Below are positions 49,751 to 61,103 of a stretch of DNA of 64,000 nucleotides, in pieces (the first letter of the stretch is position 1; every line of letters starts with the position of its first letter). The notes under the pieces are model-generated. The model was not told the DNA's origin. It did no database searches and worked only from the letters and a program-made list of their open reading frames with translations. Source of the stretch: Auriscalpium vulgare (taxonomy: Eukaryota > Basidiomycota > Agaricomycetes > Russulales > Auriscalpiaceae). The DNA is taken from positions 1 to 64,000 of the forward strand of contig JAHBBC010000043.1 in assembly GCA_019915015.1 (NCBI GenBank), written 5' to 3'. The position numbers and the translations under genes are program-made.

Positions 49751-50466
49751 CTCGGCAAACCTTCGGCATCCCTCTTTTTTTGTAGCTCCGCTACATCTCG
49801 TAGTTTATCCTCAGTTATTACTGTAATTACAAGTTAAATGCGGGACACATGTACAATATTTCCACAGGCCATGTGATATATAAGTATTTGTAAGTATTTG
49901 CTGTGGCCAGGACGGATTTTTCACGCGTAGAAGGGCAGTAAAGACACGAAATGTGTTGGATCCAAGAGTACTAACGACGAATACAAGTAATCTACGGGTG
50001 GTGCGACGGGAGTGTGGCCATCCATCACGGCACGGAGCGCCGACCGCTCTCTTGCACAGTTTCCCGAGGCGGGGCAGAGGACTGGCGGAGGACGAGCAGC
50101 GCGTGCGCTTAGATTCGATCGTCCGATCTCGAGCTTAGCGATCTCCGTGTGCGTGTTTAGTGTGTGCGCGCCGATGCTCAACATACTTTTATTACTCAAC
50201 TGTGGCCATTCAGCTAGTCCTCAGGCCACTCCATGAATTCGTACCTCGAGTCCCTTTCCCCATTCTGCCCTCCATAAGTCCTCCCGATGCCTTGTGCACT
50301 TCCACTCAAAGCTTTTGGGCACTCGACAAGTTGCGGGGTCGACGTTCGCGCCGACGTGGGAGCCGAGGTCGCCAGATCGGGCAGGCGCGCGGGAGAAGCT
50401 GATGCCGACGTAATATTGACGCGAAATTGACCGAAGGACATGGCAGCGCTGCGAGTGGGGACGACG

Positions 50467-50469
50467 AAG
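50467..50469. repeat. 3-bp target-site duplication, left
   Basis: AAG, repeated at 54842-54844. Three-base duplications are characteristic of PIF/Harbinger elements, although TAA/TTA is the usual sequence. Confidence 0.6.
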
Positions 50470-50830
50470 GGGGCTCCTCAATTCTCGGCTCCCACTTACG
50501 ATCTCACTTCGCGTCTCACTTGGTGAGCTACCAACCGGAGTTTCCGTGGCATAAATCCTAGAATAGGGTTCTACCAAGGTTGTATAGTAGAATTAATTCG
50601 TAGTCCGCTTTCCCGTGCACGTGCGCTGCCCCGCAGCAAGGCCGCCGCCGCCGTCGTCGTCCCCCGCCTTCCTGTGCGCCGTCCAGCACGTCTGCGCGGC
50701 CGTCGTCGACAAATGAACATACCCGGACGTCCAGCCACATCCCGCGAGGCCCCGGCACGCTACGGCGAGTCCCGGTTGACGTCGCTGTCGCCCGTTGCTT
50801 TGTCCGCTCATAGGCGCACGTCCTCAGCGG
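50470..50830. repeat. left TIR of the Harbinger element
   Basis: About 361 bp, inverse complement of 54470-54841. The similarity ends at CCTCAGCGG. Confidence 0.88.
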
Positions 50831-50870
50831 GGACGTCGCAACGTCTCGTGCATCCCACTCGACCACCAAG

Positions 50871-52840
50871 ATGGACGGCGAAATCAATCCGGAATGGATG
50901 GGGCTCTTCGTGTACGCATTCCTTTTGATGCTTTTGCAGTTGATTGACTTGTTAAAGGCCCGAGAACCAGGTGCTCGATGGTGGCGGACTGCAAGCCTTC
51001 GAGGATGCAACAGGGTTCAATTTCGACGATATCGATGAGCAGACGTTGCAGGAGGCTGCGCAGTACATTCAATACTACCAAAGTATGGAGGAAAACCAGG
51101 TGGGCAGCTATGCTATGCTGAAACTATGCCCGACTGAGTCACGACACTTTCTCTTAGCGCATGTACGAGGCATACGACAATGATACATTTCCTCCGCTCC
51201 GTCTCGAAGGCCACGCCACTGCAAATCAGATGCATGGAATTCCCGATGGCCCGTTCGCAGCAAATGTCGCCGCGCCGGCGCTGCAACACGCCCACGAGAT
51301 GCCTGTGGGTAACTCACCACATATTTCATGCCACGTCTGATTTCCTGTCCTCCAGGTCATCAACGAGTTTGCCAATGCCGTACCCGCACGCCACCCGGGT
51401 GCCTATGCGGCAGTACATCAACGTCACGATGGGCTGGTTCACCTGCCTGCCGACGTCGCCGCGCCAGTTCCCGGAGGACACGCTGAGCCCGATCCCGACC
51501 GCACGTTCGCAATGCGTCGCGTCGTAGAGTTCCCAGCCAGCCCCTCACTTACACACGCAAAGGCCGGCCGAGTCCCGAGCACGCCGACGAAGCAGGTTGT
51601 TCGGCGCGGCTCTTCTGTGGCACCGTTGACGCTGCGCAAGAGAGCCCAGCCTGCGACCGACAATGGATACGACTCCGATGTCGTCGAGATTGTCAAGAAC
51701 CGGCAGCCATCGAAGAAGAGTCGCAAAGAGAATTCAAAGCCGCCAAATGCGCGCGGCCCGGTGAAGAGCGAGGAGCCGCCTTCCGAGAATCGGAAGCACA
51801 AGCACTGGTCCGAGCGCGAGATCAAGCTCCTCATCGAGAGCTTGCTTGGCGACGAAGAGTTCTATCAACGCTTCAAGCAATATCCGCTGCCAGCATTCAA
51901 AAAGGTGAGTGTTGCATCTCTTTTACTCGGTTCTCTTGCAGCAGCTGATTCTATCGCATGTTAGGTGTCTAAGGATGTGTTTCACGGCAGCCGCACGACG
52001 AAGTCGTGCCTAGAGCAGTACAATCGTCAAAAGGCGATCTACTACGTTATGAAGGAATACCAGGAGTTCACCGGCGGCGCCGGTGACGCGGACGATTCGG
52101 ACGGCGACAATGACGACATCGCTTCTGATGACTACATCGCCAAGCGGCTCGCTGCACTCAACAAATCCCGGAAGTCGGAGGCCGCCAAGGGGTTGACCGT
52201 CGCCATCATCAAGCAATGGCTGACGAATGATTGGTATGATTTGTTCCACGCCCGGTGAGTTCTATTACCGCTGAGCTGGTTGCAGTCGCTGACGATCTCA
52301 TCCGCAAGGTTGTCTGGCAATTCTACCTTGGATCGCAAGGCCGACCACCATGCGGGCGTGATCTCTGACAGCGAGCCAGACCTCGGCGGCGAATCTGACG
52401 CCAGCAACACCAGCGTTCGTCGTCGGCGTCACACCACACCACCCGCACCGGGTCCCTCGACATCTCGTCATCGTACCGCGTCTCCAACACCAGGTCCCTC
52501 GTCGTCTCGCAAGACGTCGTCCATGTCGTCCATCCCTATGGCGAAGCGCTCTGGAGTGCCCGAACCTGCGCACCAAGCTCGTGGCAAAGGCGACCCGGGT
52601 ATTCACTTGAACAAGTCACTCAACGACACGTTGAAGACTGTCGGCGGCTATATGAAGGATCAAGGCAAGTACGCGATGGCGAGAGGCGATCGAGAGGAGA
52701 GCCAGCAGAAGTTCACGAAGAAGAAGGTTCAGTATGAAGCAGCATTGGCGCTGCTTCAGAATGACAGTCCCCAGATCCCTGCCGGGCTCAAGGAGAGGGC
52801 TGCTGCTGTTGTCGCAGCTTTCCTCAGCGAAGAATTTTGA
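50871..52840 (+). CDS. Myb/SANT-like accessory protein of the Harbinger element
   Basis: Six exons (50871-50911, 50958-51099, 51158-51304, 51356-51904, 51965-52254 and 52309-52840), 1701 nt, 566 residues, with all phases consistent. The N-terminus MDGEINPEWMGLFVPENQ leads into an acidic part (EDATGFNFDDIDEQTLQEAA). At about residues 270-340 a Myb/SANT-like block appears: HKHWSEREIKLLIESLLGDE, FYQRFKQYPLPAFKKVSKDV, RTTKSCLEQYNRQKAIY. A Ser/Pro-rich disordered stretch and a C-terminal helix (GLKERAAAVVAAFLSEEF) follow. In Harbinger systems such a protein binds the element ends and helps bring the transposase into the nucleus. The Lys-rich segment SKKSRKENSK could be a nuclear localisation signal. 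The gene appears intact. Confidence 0.85.
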
Positions 52841-52909
52841 TATCACATCTCGCTCAACTAAATCTTACTAATATGCCTTCATGTATATATTTTGTCCGCA
52901 TAAACATAT

Positions 52910-54414
52910 CTACGCAGGAAACAATTCATCCAGTATCTGCTCTCGCATCAGATGACCCTGTGCCTTCAGCCATGCCGCCGTCTCGTGTCCGTTGAGGATG
53001 TTATGAGGCTCCATGTCATCTTGGTCATGGTCAAAGTCTTCACGAGCGAGTCGAACCGCCTCATCAACGTCGGGATCACATGGGTCAAAGAAGGGGATTC
53101 TGTACGGGTGATCTTCGTTGTCAATGCAGAAATTGTGGACTGTCATCAGCGCCCCGACAACTCGATAGCCATCGACAATGTCTTCCGGAGTGCCAAACGT
53201 CTTCAGGCTCGGGAATCTGCCCTTCAGCATGCCAAACGCCTGCTCTACCCGTGCGCGCATGGACGATAAGAGTCGGTTGAACTGGCGCATCCGAGCTCGT
53301 CGCTCCGGAGATGCGGCATTGCACTCGGGCTCATTATAGGGTCGTAGTATATATGGGGATGACGGATAGCCTACACAGAGATCAGAAATGCGAGCGTGCG
53401 GAGAACGGATCACATACCTTTGTCTGCTAACAAATATTCATGGCGTCGAAAGAACTGATCTCGATGCAGCCATATATACGACCGCTTCCAGATCGACACA
53501 TCGGGCACAGAACCAGGCCAGCCCAAGTCAAAATCAATGAAGCGCCGGAGGTGGTCAACGATTGCCTGGACATTTATCTGCACGAAGTCGTCAGCTATGG
53601 AAGAAATAAAAGACAACAAATGCGCTCACCGCAGGGAACTTCTTCCGGCAAAAGTACTCTGCAAGCGACCCCCACGGAGGTTGCGTGAGCTGAATGAGTG
53701 TCCCTTCCAGCATGCCGATGCAGTTGGACAGGCCCGTTTTGATGCGCACATAGTGCTTCGTCGCAGCACGGTCTTCCGCATCTCCCCACGTGACGTACTC
53801 GAGGCCCAGCTCGCGAAGCGCGCGAGTGACGCGTCGACAGTAGAGGAATACAGTGCCGAATCCAATGCCCATTTTCGAAGCAGTTGTCAGCGCGTCGGAG
53901 CCCATCATCCCGTAGCGAAGAAGGAAGCATCCAAGCTGATAACGAACAGGGCGCTGCGGATTTCGGCCGGTTGAGCGAAATATGTTGTTCTGCTTGAGCC
54001 GTTCAACCAGGAGCTCGAATGTTGGTCGGCTCATCCTGTGTCAAACTATAAGTTACTATTAAAATGTACCCCATATTGTACTCACCGAAATGTGTGTCGA
54101 AACCAGCTCTCGGGATATGAAAGTGCGGTGGTGAAGAATTCGGGGCACTTCAGCCACTGCTTGTAAGGGCCCCGAGGTCCAGGAGTAAGGCTTGATGCAA
54201 CGCGCAGGAGGTTCATGCTGACAAGAAGGAGTGCGGTAGTTGTGGCCACGGCATTTTCGTCGTATGGCGGGGGCTCGTCGTCCTCAACGTGCCACTCGAT
54301 GTCCGGAAACGGGTCCCCGGGCACGAAAAGACCCACGAAAATGAAGAAAAGAGATAATTTGACAAAGAATTCCTGCACAGCCTGTTTGGACCGCAGGAGA
54401 GGCGCGACGGGCAT
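52910..54414 (-). CDS. Harbinger DDE transposase, with altered first acidic residue and a frame problem
   Basis: Exons 54414-54086, 54035-53630, 53594-53418 and 53370-52910. The N-terminus is an unusual hydrophobic plus acidic stretch (FVKLSLFFIFVGLF, DIEWHVEDDEPPPYDE). A helix-turn-helix-like part follows (RPTFELLVERLKQNNIF, SDALTTASKMGIGFGTV). The DDE core reads IGMLEGTLIQLTQ, FIDFDLGWPGSVPDVSIW, LLADKGYPSSPYI and RVEQAFGMLKGRF. The third acidic residue (Glu in RVEQAF) and the middle Asp are in place, but the first position, normally Asp in the D-G-T motif, is Glu. The exons sum to 1373 nt, one short of a multiple of three. The slip lies at the 35-nt intron 53629-53595, whose phases do not match. 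The protein may therefore be inactive, or the intron is spliced differently. Confidence 0.78.
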
Positions 54415-54469
54415 GGTGTGCGACGGGCGTGCAGGCGTCACGGACGCGTTGCGAGCAGCGTCGCCGAGT

Positions 54470-54841
54470 CCGCTGAGGACGTGCGCCTATGAGCGGACAA
54501 AGCAACGGGCGACAGCGACGTCAACCGGGACTCGCCGTAGCGTGCCGGGGCCTCGCGGGATGTGGCTGGACGTCCGGGTATGTTCATTTGTCGACGACGG
54601 CCGCGCAGACGTGCTGGACGGCGCACAGGAAGGCGGGGGACGACGACGGCGGCGGCGCGGCGGCGGCGGCCTTGCTGCGGGGCAGCGCACGTGCACGGGA
54701 AAGCGGACTACGAATTAATTCTACTATACAACCATGGTAGAACCCTATTCTAGGATTTATGCCACGGAAACTCCGGTTGGTAGCTCACCAAGTGAGACGC
54801 AAAGTGAGATCGTAAGTGGGAGCCGAGAATTGAGGAGCCCC
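54470..54841. repeat. right TIR of the Harbinger element
   Basis: About 372 bp. It differs from the left TIR mainly by extra GGC units around 54648-54672. Confidence 0.88.
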
Positions 54842-54844
54842 AAG
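54842..54844. repeat. 3-bp target-site duplication, right
   Basis: AAG. The following GACGACGAAGG matches the bases preceding the left copy, so the empty site was a short tandem repeat. Confidence 0.6.
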
Positions 54845-55022
54845 GACGACGAAGGTTGGGGAGCGGGAGGAAGAGAGGGAAGGGGAGTTGTGGTCGAGTG
54901 GTTGAGTTCTCCGGGCCAGTTCTCATTGTTCGATATAACTGCTATTATTATCATTGTTTTGTTATTTACAGCTGAATACAAAGTCCGACAGCTGCCGCCG
55001 CGCCGGCAGAATCTGACATAAT

Positions 55023-55063
55023 CCACCTTCCGGATTAAGTAGGTAGCCTACCGGCGAAAAGAC
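55023..55063. repeat. outer inverted repeat, right arm
   Basis: Inverse complement of 49710-49750, about 38 of 41 bases matching. Confidence 0.7.
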
Positions 55064-55152
55064 AAAGACTGCTGGCCACTGCTGACGTCGTACTAAAGAC
55101 CTGGTTCCCAGTCAGACTCCTCCTCTGAGTCTTATGTATTGTCACTACTTAC

Positions 55153-55690
55153 ATGCGCCTGCCTGTCGCTCTCCCCGCCGAACTTCTCCTCCGGCATGGT
55201 CTTTTCTATCAAATATCTCAGAAGCCCCTACGCCGTCGACAGGGCCTTCAAACCTGCCACTACTACCTGCCGCCTTCCGAACCATCAGCGCAACGAACCG
55301 ACCGTGATAGTGCCCTTGGTCCCGTCAGCATACTGGAAAAAGACCTCGCGAAGTATGTGGAGGAGGCCATCAACCGCGACGCCGCGGCGGATGAGAGTGG
55401 CGACGAGGTTGATGAAAGTGCGCTAGTAGACCTTTTGAGCTTGTACGCGGATGCTAACAACATCTTTTTCAGATGCAGGATACCAGCTCACCGTTGAGGA
55501 GCCGCTCGTTTGCGTGCAGCCCGGATGCCCCGCCTCCGACACGTCGCTCGCCGAAGACCTGGTTCGACGCGATGTGACGGGGCCGCCTGATTGTTTTTGA
55601 AGAAAAAAAGGACTTCAAGCGTGCGCATGCAGGATACCTTAATCGTGACCGTCGGCATGGTTGCGCGTCTGCGGGCCATTGCATTGCGTT
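55153..55690 (+). pseudogene. F-box-family copy 7, heavily decayed
   Basis: Pieces of the family are readable in different frames: LPVALPAELLL, then AVDRAF, then DSALGPVSILEKDLAKYVEE and AINRDAAADESGDEVDE. After an intron-like stretch ending TTTTTCAG (near 55470) comes AGYQLTVEEPLV. Near 55650 the block TVGMVARLRAIAL corresponds to TVGMAAPHLRALTL of copy 5. Multiple shifts and deletions rule out a product. Confidence 0.65.
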
Positions 55691-55803
55691 TGTGTTGTTG
55701 TTGCTCGCTGTTTCCCTCACAACAATAGCTTGTTCTGCGCACACGTCGACACTATCATCAGGAGATATCGTTGCCTGAAGCTCTCCCCAATTTCGTACCC
55801 AAG

Positions 55804-56730
55804 ATGTACCTCGAGAACTTCTTGTCTCCGAGGGTGGCTCGTGTCATAAAGGCAATTCCTTCTCGCCTCCGCTTGCCCATAACTCTGACTCTCTGCTCTC
55901 CCCCCAGAGTGCCACATTGGTATCCCCTTGGAAATCATCGAATACATCGATGAAGGCGTGACCACCGGTGATCATGAGCCACGCACGATCGAGAGGCTTC
56001 TCACTGTGCTCGATTACACCTCACCCGTACCGGAGACTGCGAACGCGACATCGTGGACAGTGAAGATGAGTGAGTACAGCCCTGAACCTGTGTCCTCAGA
56101 GATTGTGGGGCTGCCACCCGCAACTGCACCCTGCTGGTGTGCCACGACATGGGCGCAGGCGCTTCGCGGTACGAAGCGCTTTCGATGGGCACCCCACGTC
56201 CGACACCGTTCTCATGTAGGTCTTTTAACCGGCTCTCAGATGCACATGTTTAAGTAACCAAATTGTTCCATGGGTGCGAATTATACAGGTTCCTCCGCCA
56301 CTGCATCGCGATGTCCACTTTCCCCCAGAATCCCGCACCCCCCACTCGCATGCTCCTCTCCAACGCCTTCATTCCGCACGTGAACTACCTTGCGCCACTC
56401 CTCGACAAGCTCCCCGCCCCATTTTCCTGGCGAATTGCAAACGGTCCCGACCCGCCGTACACGCCACCTGACATTTCCTCGCACGCATCCTAACGGACGC
56501 CGGGAAAAGATGCATCGCGGCATCGCACCTCGCGAGCGCCACCGCGGCGTGCACCGGAACGCTGAAGGAACTTGAGCGCGCGATGGCGCCCCGGCCGCAG
56601 CGCGTCGATGCGTCAATACACCGGTGGCGCGCGACGCTGCTCGTGGATCGCTTGTCGTCCCACCTGACTAAGCGCGACGATGATGAAAATCAAGTTGTGG
56701 ACTGGCCTGCGTAGTTGTGCGGCGCTGACT
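55804..56730 (+). pseudogene. TPR-family copy, subtype A, decayed
   Basis: A possible first exon starts MYLENFLSPRVA (55804). After a CCCCAG acceptor near 55910 the subtype A domain is clear: LEIIEYIDEGVTTGDHEPRT, LTVLDYTSPVPETANATSW, TVKMSEYSPEPVSSEIVG. A shift then turns the expected NCTLLVCHDMGAG out of frame. The core exon (FLRHCIAMSTFPQNPAPPTR, LAPLLDKLPAPFSWRIANG) ends at an early stop (about 56490) and only crumbs of the TPR helices follow. To 57263 there is no gene. Confidence 0.65.
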
Positions 56731-57263
56731 GCCAGGTCGCGCAGGTATTTCTGCTAGGTGATTGCGCTAAAGAGGATGGGAGAGTTGGGTGGATGCCGTG
56801 CGGTGCTCGAGGCCGCGTGCAAGGAGCAGACGTGCATGCCGTGCTGAAGGTGCTGTATACATTCCCGCACTAGGCAGCAGCTTCGTATCTTTTGTTTTCA
56901 TCTGAACATATCGTCTTCGTAGGACCATTGTACCGTGATCAAGTACACTTGTTTTATTCGACATCTTACAGTCGAGTAGAAAGAATATATGTACTGCTAA
57001 GTATGACTGTTCAATGTACCATTCAATTGAGCGTGCGCGATCATGACAATACAGCTGGGCAGAAAGTGTGTTCAATGATTTCTCTCCCGCCATGTGCAAG
57101 CTTGCCTCTCTGTTATTGTAGTCCCGGGCGTCCTGTCCGTACCCCCACAAGTTGCTTCCAGTCGAGCATGTGCATTCTCTCTGCATGACAGGCATCAGAA
57201 TTCCAGACGAAGTATTCGAATTCTCTGAGCGATGATCTCTCCAGTGATGTCTTTGGCGTGACA

Positions 57264-57271
57264 TATATAAA
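57264..57271 (+). promoter_or_regulatory. TATA box of the TPR pseudogene at 57340
   Basis: TATATAAA, 76 nt upstream of the ATG. The promoter appears preserved although the gene is broken. Confidence 0.5.
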
Positions 57272-57339
57272 CCCTCCATCCTGCCACGGCCCTTCCTTCC
57301 CTTCCTTTCCCCGCCTACCAGATTCTCAAATGCCCCGCA

Positions 57340-58340
57340 ATGTCGAATACAGTCTCACACTACTGGGACCGAGACGCGTTTCGCGTTCGTCAACACACAG
57401 TTTCTCGGCCCTAGGATTCGCTAAGAATTTCGCCACAGGCACTCGTACCCGCCTCCCTCTCATTCGACCGTATTACTGGAGACGCAGTTTCATCAGAGCT
57501 CGTGAAGTATGTCCTCAACTAACGAACCTCAGCCCGAGCCCGCTCCGAACTCACGCTCTACGCAGACTGCTCACCGAGAACGCCGACACGCCGCCAGCCC
57601 GCGCGCTCCTCGCCAGCGCGCTCACTTCGCGCGACTACCTCACCGATCTCGATCTCCACACGCTGAACAGCGCAGCCAAGAGCGGTCCGGGGTGGAACGC
57701 AACAACACTGTTGATCAACCTAGTCAGCGAGGCCGTCGACGTGCCAGGCACGTCGGAGCAAATTCATTACACAACGTTTGAATGCCTCGACCACCAGAGG
57801 AACGAGCGGTACAAGATGGATTATATGGCGATGCGCCGCCGTCGGGCGCCCTCGCCCTAGAGTGCGTGCCATCGACAACCTCTCACAATCTGACGCATCT
57901 GCAACTTGAATGCAGATTCGTGCGCCGCACCATCGCCAGGCCCTCCCCGCCGCAGCAGCCCACACTGCCCATCCTGATGGTCTTCTCGCGCGATTTCATC
58001 CCGCACCACCACGCCCTCGCGCCCTTCCTGGACTCGCTCCCCGCCCCATTTACATGGCGCATGGCTGAGGGCAGCCAGGCCCCAGCCCGCCCCGCGGCGG
58101 CAGGACTCGCCACGCTGGTGCTCGACTCCGACGAGGAGAACGCAGACGGGGACAGCGACTACTCTGAGGGCGACACGGGCACCTCGGACGAGCCCATCGT
58201 GTTAGACGTCGTGCTCGCGCGCGCGATGGAGGCAAAGCTGCGCGGGAACCGCGCGCTCGCCGCCCACAGCCATGCTGGCGCCAACGACGCGTACTTCGAG
58301 GCAATTGAGTGGCTCGGGGACGCGCTCCAAGGTTGGAGAG
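57340..58340 (+). pseudogene. TPR-family copy, subtype B, frameshifted and truncated
   Basis: Exon 1 is the 15-codon MSNTVSHYWDRDAFR followed by the donor GTTCGT. Exon 2 encodes VPASLSFDRITGDAVSSELV; exon 3 encodes LLTENADTPPARALLASALT, SRDYLTDLDLHTLNSAAKSG and SEAVDVPG. Near 57822 one base is missing (compare the intact gene at 33421-34733), which shifts the frame before GDAPPSGALALE. The core FVRRTIARPSPPQQPTLPIL and ALAPFLDSLPAPFTWRM and the first TPR-like helices (MEAKLRGNRALAAHSHAGAN) follow after 57915, then the frame degenerates near 58335. This is useful as a nearly complete relative of the intact subtype B gene. Confidence 0.7.
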
Positions 58341-61076
58341 GCGGTCGAGCGACACCCTCAGGGGCTCAAACCGCCAACGGCCGTGCATTTTCATCCCTTG
58401 GTTTCCGACGGCGTCAGATGGCTAGCATCGCTACCACTGTGCCTCGATGGCCTGGAGATGTATGCAGAGCTTGGCCATGTGTAGAGAGAGGTGTCTGCTC
58501 AACAGGCGACGCCCTCAGGGGCCCTCGTTCCCACATCGTCTCTCCAGTCCTCCCCGAATGTAAGTTGGCTCGCAGTGCTGCCCCTGCCCTTTAATGAGCA
58601 GGATGATGCGAGCACTGAATGTGCGCGTTGATGCAGTTTGCGGTGTCCGACCGCCCTCCATCGAAGATCGCCCGAGTCCAGCTTGCCCACCCCGGCGATG
58701 CGCCGCACCGTCCAAATTTTCTTGGTTTCTGATGGCTGCCGTCGCCCACTGCATCTTGACGGCTAGGAGAGCTATGCAGAGCGCGGTCAGGTGTGTTGAG
58801 AGCGCACAGGTGGCCGTATGGCGGGCCGCAGCCTCAGATACTCGGATGTGTTCACAATTCATTTCGGAGAGGTGGCCGTATGGCGCGCGGCACCCTCAGC
58901 AGTGTCCGATGGCCTTAGGTCACTTGCTGGGGTACTCTCCTTCCTGTTTGTTTCGCCCTTTCCTTTATCGCCATGCAGAACTCCTGCTGCAATACTTTTT
59001 GTACATCAGGAAAAGAAGGTAACAATATAGTTCCGGAGGTTCCGTGTAGTGATGTGTAGACTACATAGGCTACGTGTTTGCTATCAGTCTGTATAGTACT
59101 ACATAGTCATGCGCGCGGGATCTCATATCGGTCGCAACTATGGAAACTACAGCCAACTACCTAGTACCCGCACCCCAGATGCTTCGCCCTGTCTATTTGG
59201 CGACCCGTTGCCATGATTCCCCAACCCCCGAGAGCTCCGAGTGCGCCCCAATGAGCCGCAGCATGCACGGCGGCGCCGGCGAGTGAGTTGGCGGAGGCAT
59301 GCAGGACCCAGGTGCTGGTGTCGAGGCGGCGCGCGAGGGCGCGGCGTTGACGAGGGCGGTGACGCGGACACGGTGGCGCGTTGAGTGAGTGCAGGGGACG
59401 TGGGAGTGTGTGCCGGCGTGCGGCCAGGCGGCGAGGATGGAGCGGGGGACGTCCTGCGGGGCGCATGCTCACCTGATGCTCACCGGCCTCGAGCCCCTTG
59501 GGCTCGTCTCCTCAGCTTCCTCCTCCTCTCCTCGAGCACGCGCAGCTAGGCGTGATGACGTGGCGACGGGAGCCAGTGCGCGGCACGTCGTCGAGCGCAC
59601 GTCGATGCGCGCGAGGCTCGAATGCAGCAAGGCCAGTTCATGCCGGCCCTAAGCATACTCAATCCCGTGACTGCATGTTCATTGTTGAGCTTTTTCGACT
59701 GACTCGTCGTTTGCTCCTCCACCTCTGCGTCCCAAAACTCTAGCGTAATCTACCTACTTCTCTCCCATGATGATGCGTTCGTTTGCGACCCCTCTACTTC
59801 GTTATCTTGGTGCATCACCTTATCGGGAAGTCAATATCATTGTTGAGCACACCAGATGAAGCCAGCTGCCACGTCGACGAGACCTCAGAGCGTGCTCATC
59901 CCGAGTCCCCTTCCTGCCTACCCCCCGCATTGCATTCTTACTCCGCCATCAATGAAGACTAGGACCACGAGGTAAGCCAACCCTCATGTTGAATATACAA
60001 ACTGGCTAACACGTGTGGAATACCCCGCCAGCGCACCCTGTGCGATTCCCCCCGGGCGAGACGCCGTTATGGCCGAGCGACCACACCATCGATGCCGAAG
60101 CTCTTCTCTCGGTTTCCGCCAAGGACTTTGCGGCGGCCATGCGTGACCTTGCCCTCCGGGCTCGGGAGAATTGGAGGCAGATGTCTTGGAAGGGCACCGG
60201 GCAGAAGATGTTACAGAGATGTCGGGGGGATGCTCGCAATAGAACTCGATGTATTTGCTGTTGTAGGCTGCCAATATATATCCAATTTTGTTGCCTGACG
60301 CTCCGAGCGGGTTCTAGTCGAAGCATGCGGGCAGCGGGCGGACTATCAGCGTCCGCAATCTAGTAGAGTAGCATAGCTAATATGTATGAATATTGCATCT
60401 ATGTTGTACTATGTAGAAACACCGGCCTTGACAACGCGCTACATCGTGCAATATAGTTGGAGGGTGTCAACAGCACTACAGTGTCTATATAGGCTACAGA
60501 GCACGACATAGTATTTTTCCGGTTTCCTGATGTATGTGCTGCAACAACCCTTGGGACACTTGGTTCACCATGTGTGTCGTGATTCGCTCGGGCTCGCGGC
60601 TGCGGATCTGCCTATGATATTGTTCATGGCCTGCGGCATCGCCCGCCCGCACAGCCGAAGTCACCTTTGAGTGGCTTTCGGGCGACAACACCGCCCGGTT
60701 GGTGGTGACGTCCTTCACCGACTCCATGCTCGCCCGCGAGATCGGAGGCTTTTCCCCACCGGGGTTTTTACTGCCCTGATTGATGACGCGACGTGTTAGG
60801 TCCTCATGTGGTGGACTAAGATAGGTTGCTGTTGTACTACTTTCTCTCCTTTAGGGCCCGTCTTTGTCGTGACTCTTCTCTGTTCTGTGGGTTTTTGCTT
60901 CGAACAGGTTGTCCCAACTGGTGGGTTGTATCCAGTTTCCTGTGCGCGGCATTTACGAAGCAGTTTTGGGGTTGTTGTCATCCGTGGCGTAGATTTTGTA
61001 TGTATTTGTATGTACAGCGCCGTCTACGTAGCGCGGACCCCCGCCCTGTTCCTCATCGGGACCCCCTGGCGGGTTG
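58341..61076. other. 2.7-kb stretch with no supported gene
   Basis: Degenerate short repeats occur around 58400-58920 (for example AGGTGGCCGTATGGCG at about 58808 and 58871). The 77-codon minus frame at 60494-60727 has protein-like composition but no recognisable family. Nothing else is visible. Confidence 0.4.
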
Positions 61077-61102
61077 CTATCCTATCCTATCCTATCCTAT
61101 CC
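61077..61102. repeat. CTATC microsatellite
   Basis: Five tandem CTATC units, directly upstream of the TPR fragment. It may mark the breakpoint that truncated it. Confidence 0.8.
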
Positions 61103-61103
61103 A

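Larger units (their letters stand above)
49505..50469. other. intergenic, left flank of the nested elements
   Basis: Contains copy 3 of the three-copy motif and the left arm of the outer inverted repeat. The rest has no gene; part of it may belong to the outer element. Confidence 0.45.
50470..54841. mobile_element. PIF/Harbinger DNA transposon, 4.37 kb
   Basis: The element starts GGGGCTCCTCAATTCTCGG and ends with its inverse complement. It has long TIRs (50470-50830 and 54470-54841) and an AAG duplication. The TIRs are nearly identical apart from a GCC microsatellite that is about 11 bases longer on the right. It carries the two expected genes: a Myb/SANT-like protein on the plus strand and a DDE (Tnp4-type) transposase on the minus strand. 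The genes converge, with only about 70 bp between their stop codons. Both start just inside the TIRs, which therefore probably contain the promoters. The near-identity of the TIRs indicates recent movement. Confidence 0.92.

Noticed and set aside
58341..58920. Short imperfect repeats around AGGTGGCCGTATGGCG
   Set aside because: Two degenerate copies only, no defined borders. They may be leftovers of TPR exon DNA.
60494..60727. 77-codon minus-strand frame with protein-like composition
   Set aside because: No recognisable family, no splice signals or neighbours. It may be a coding relic but I cannot support it.
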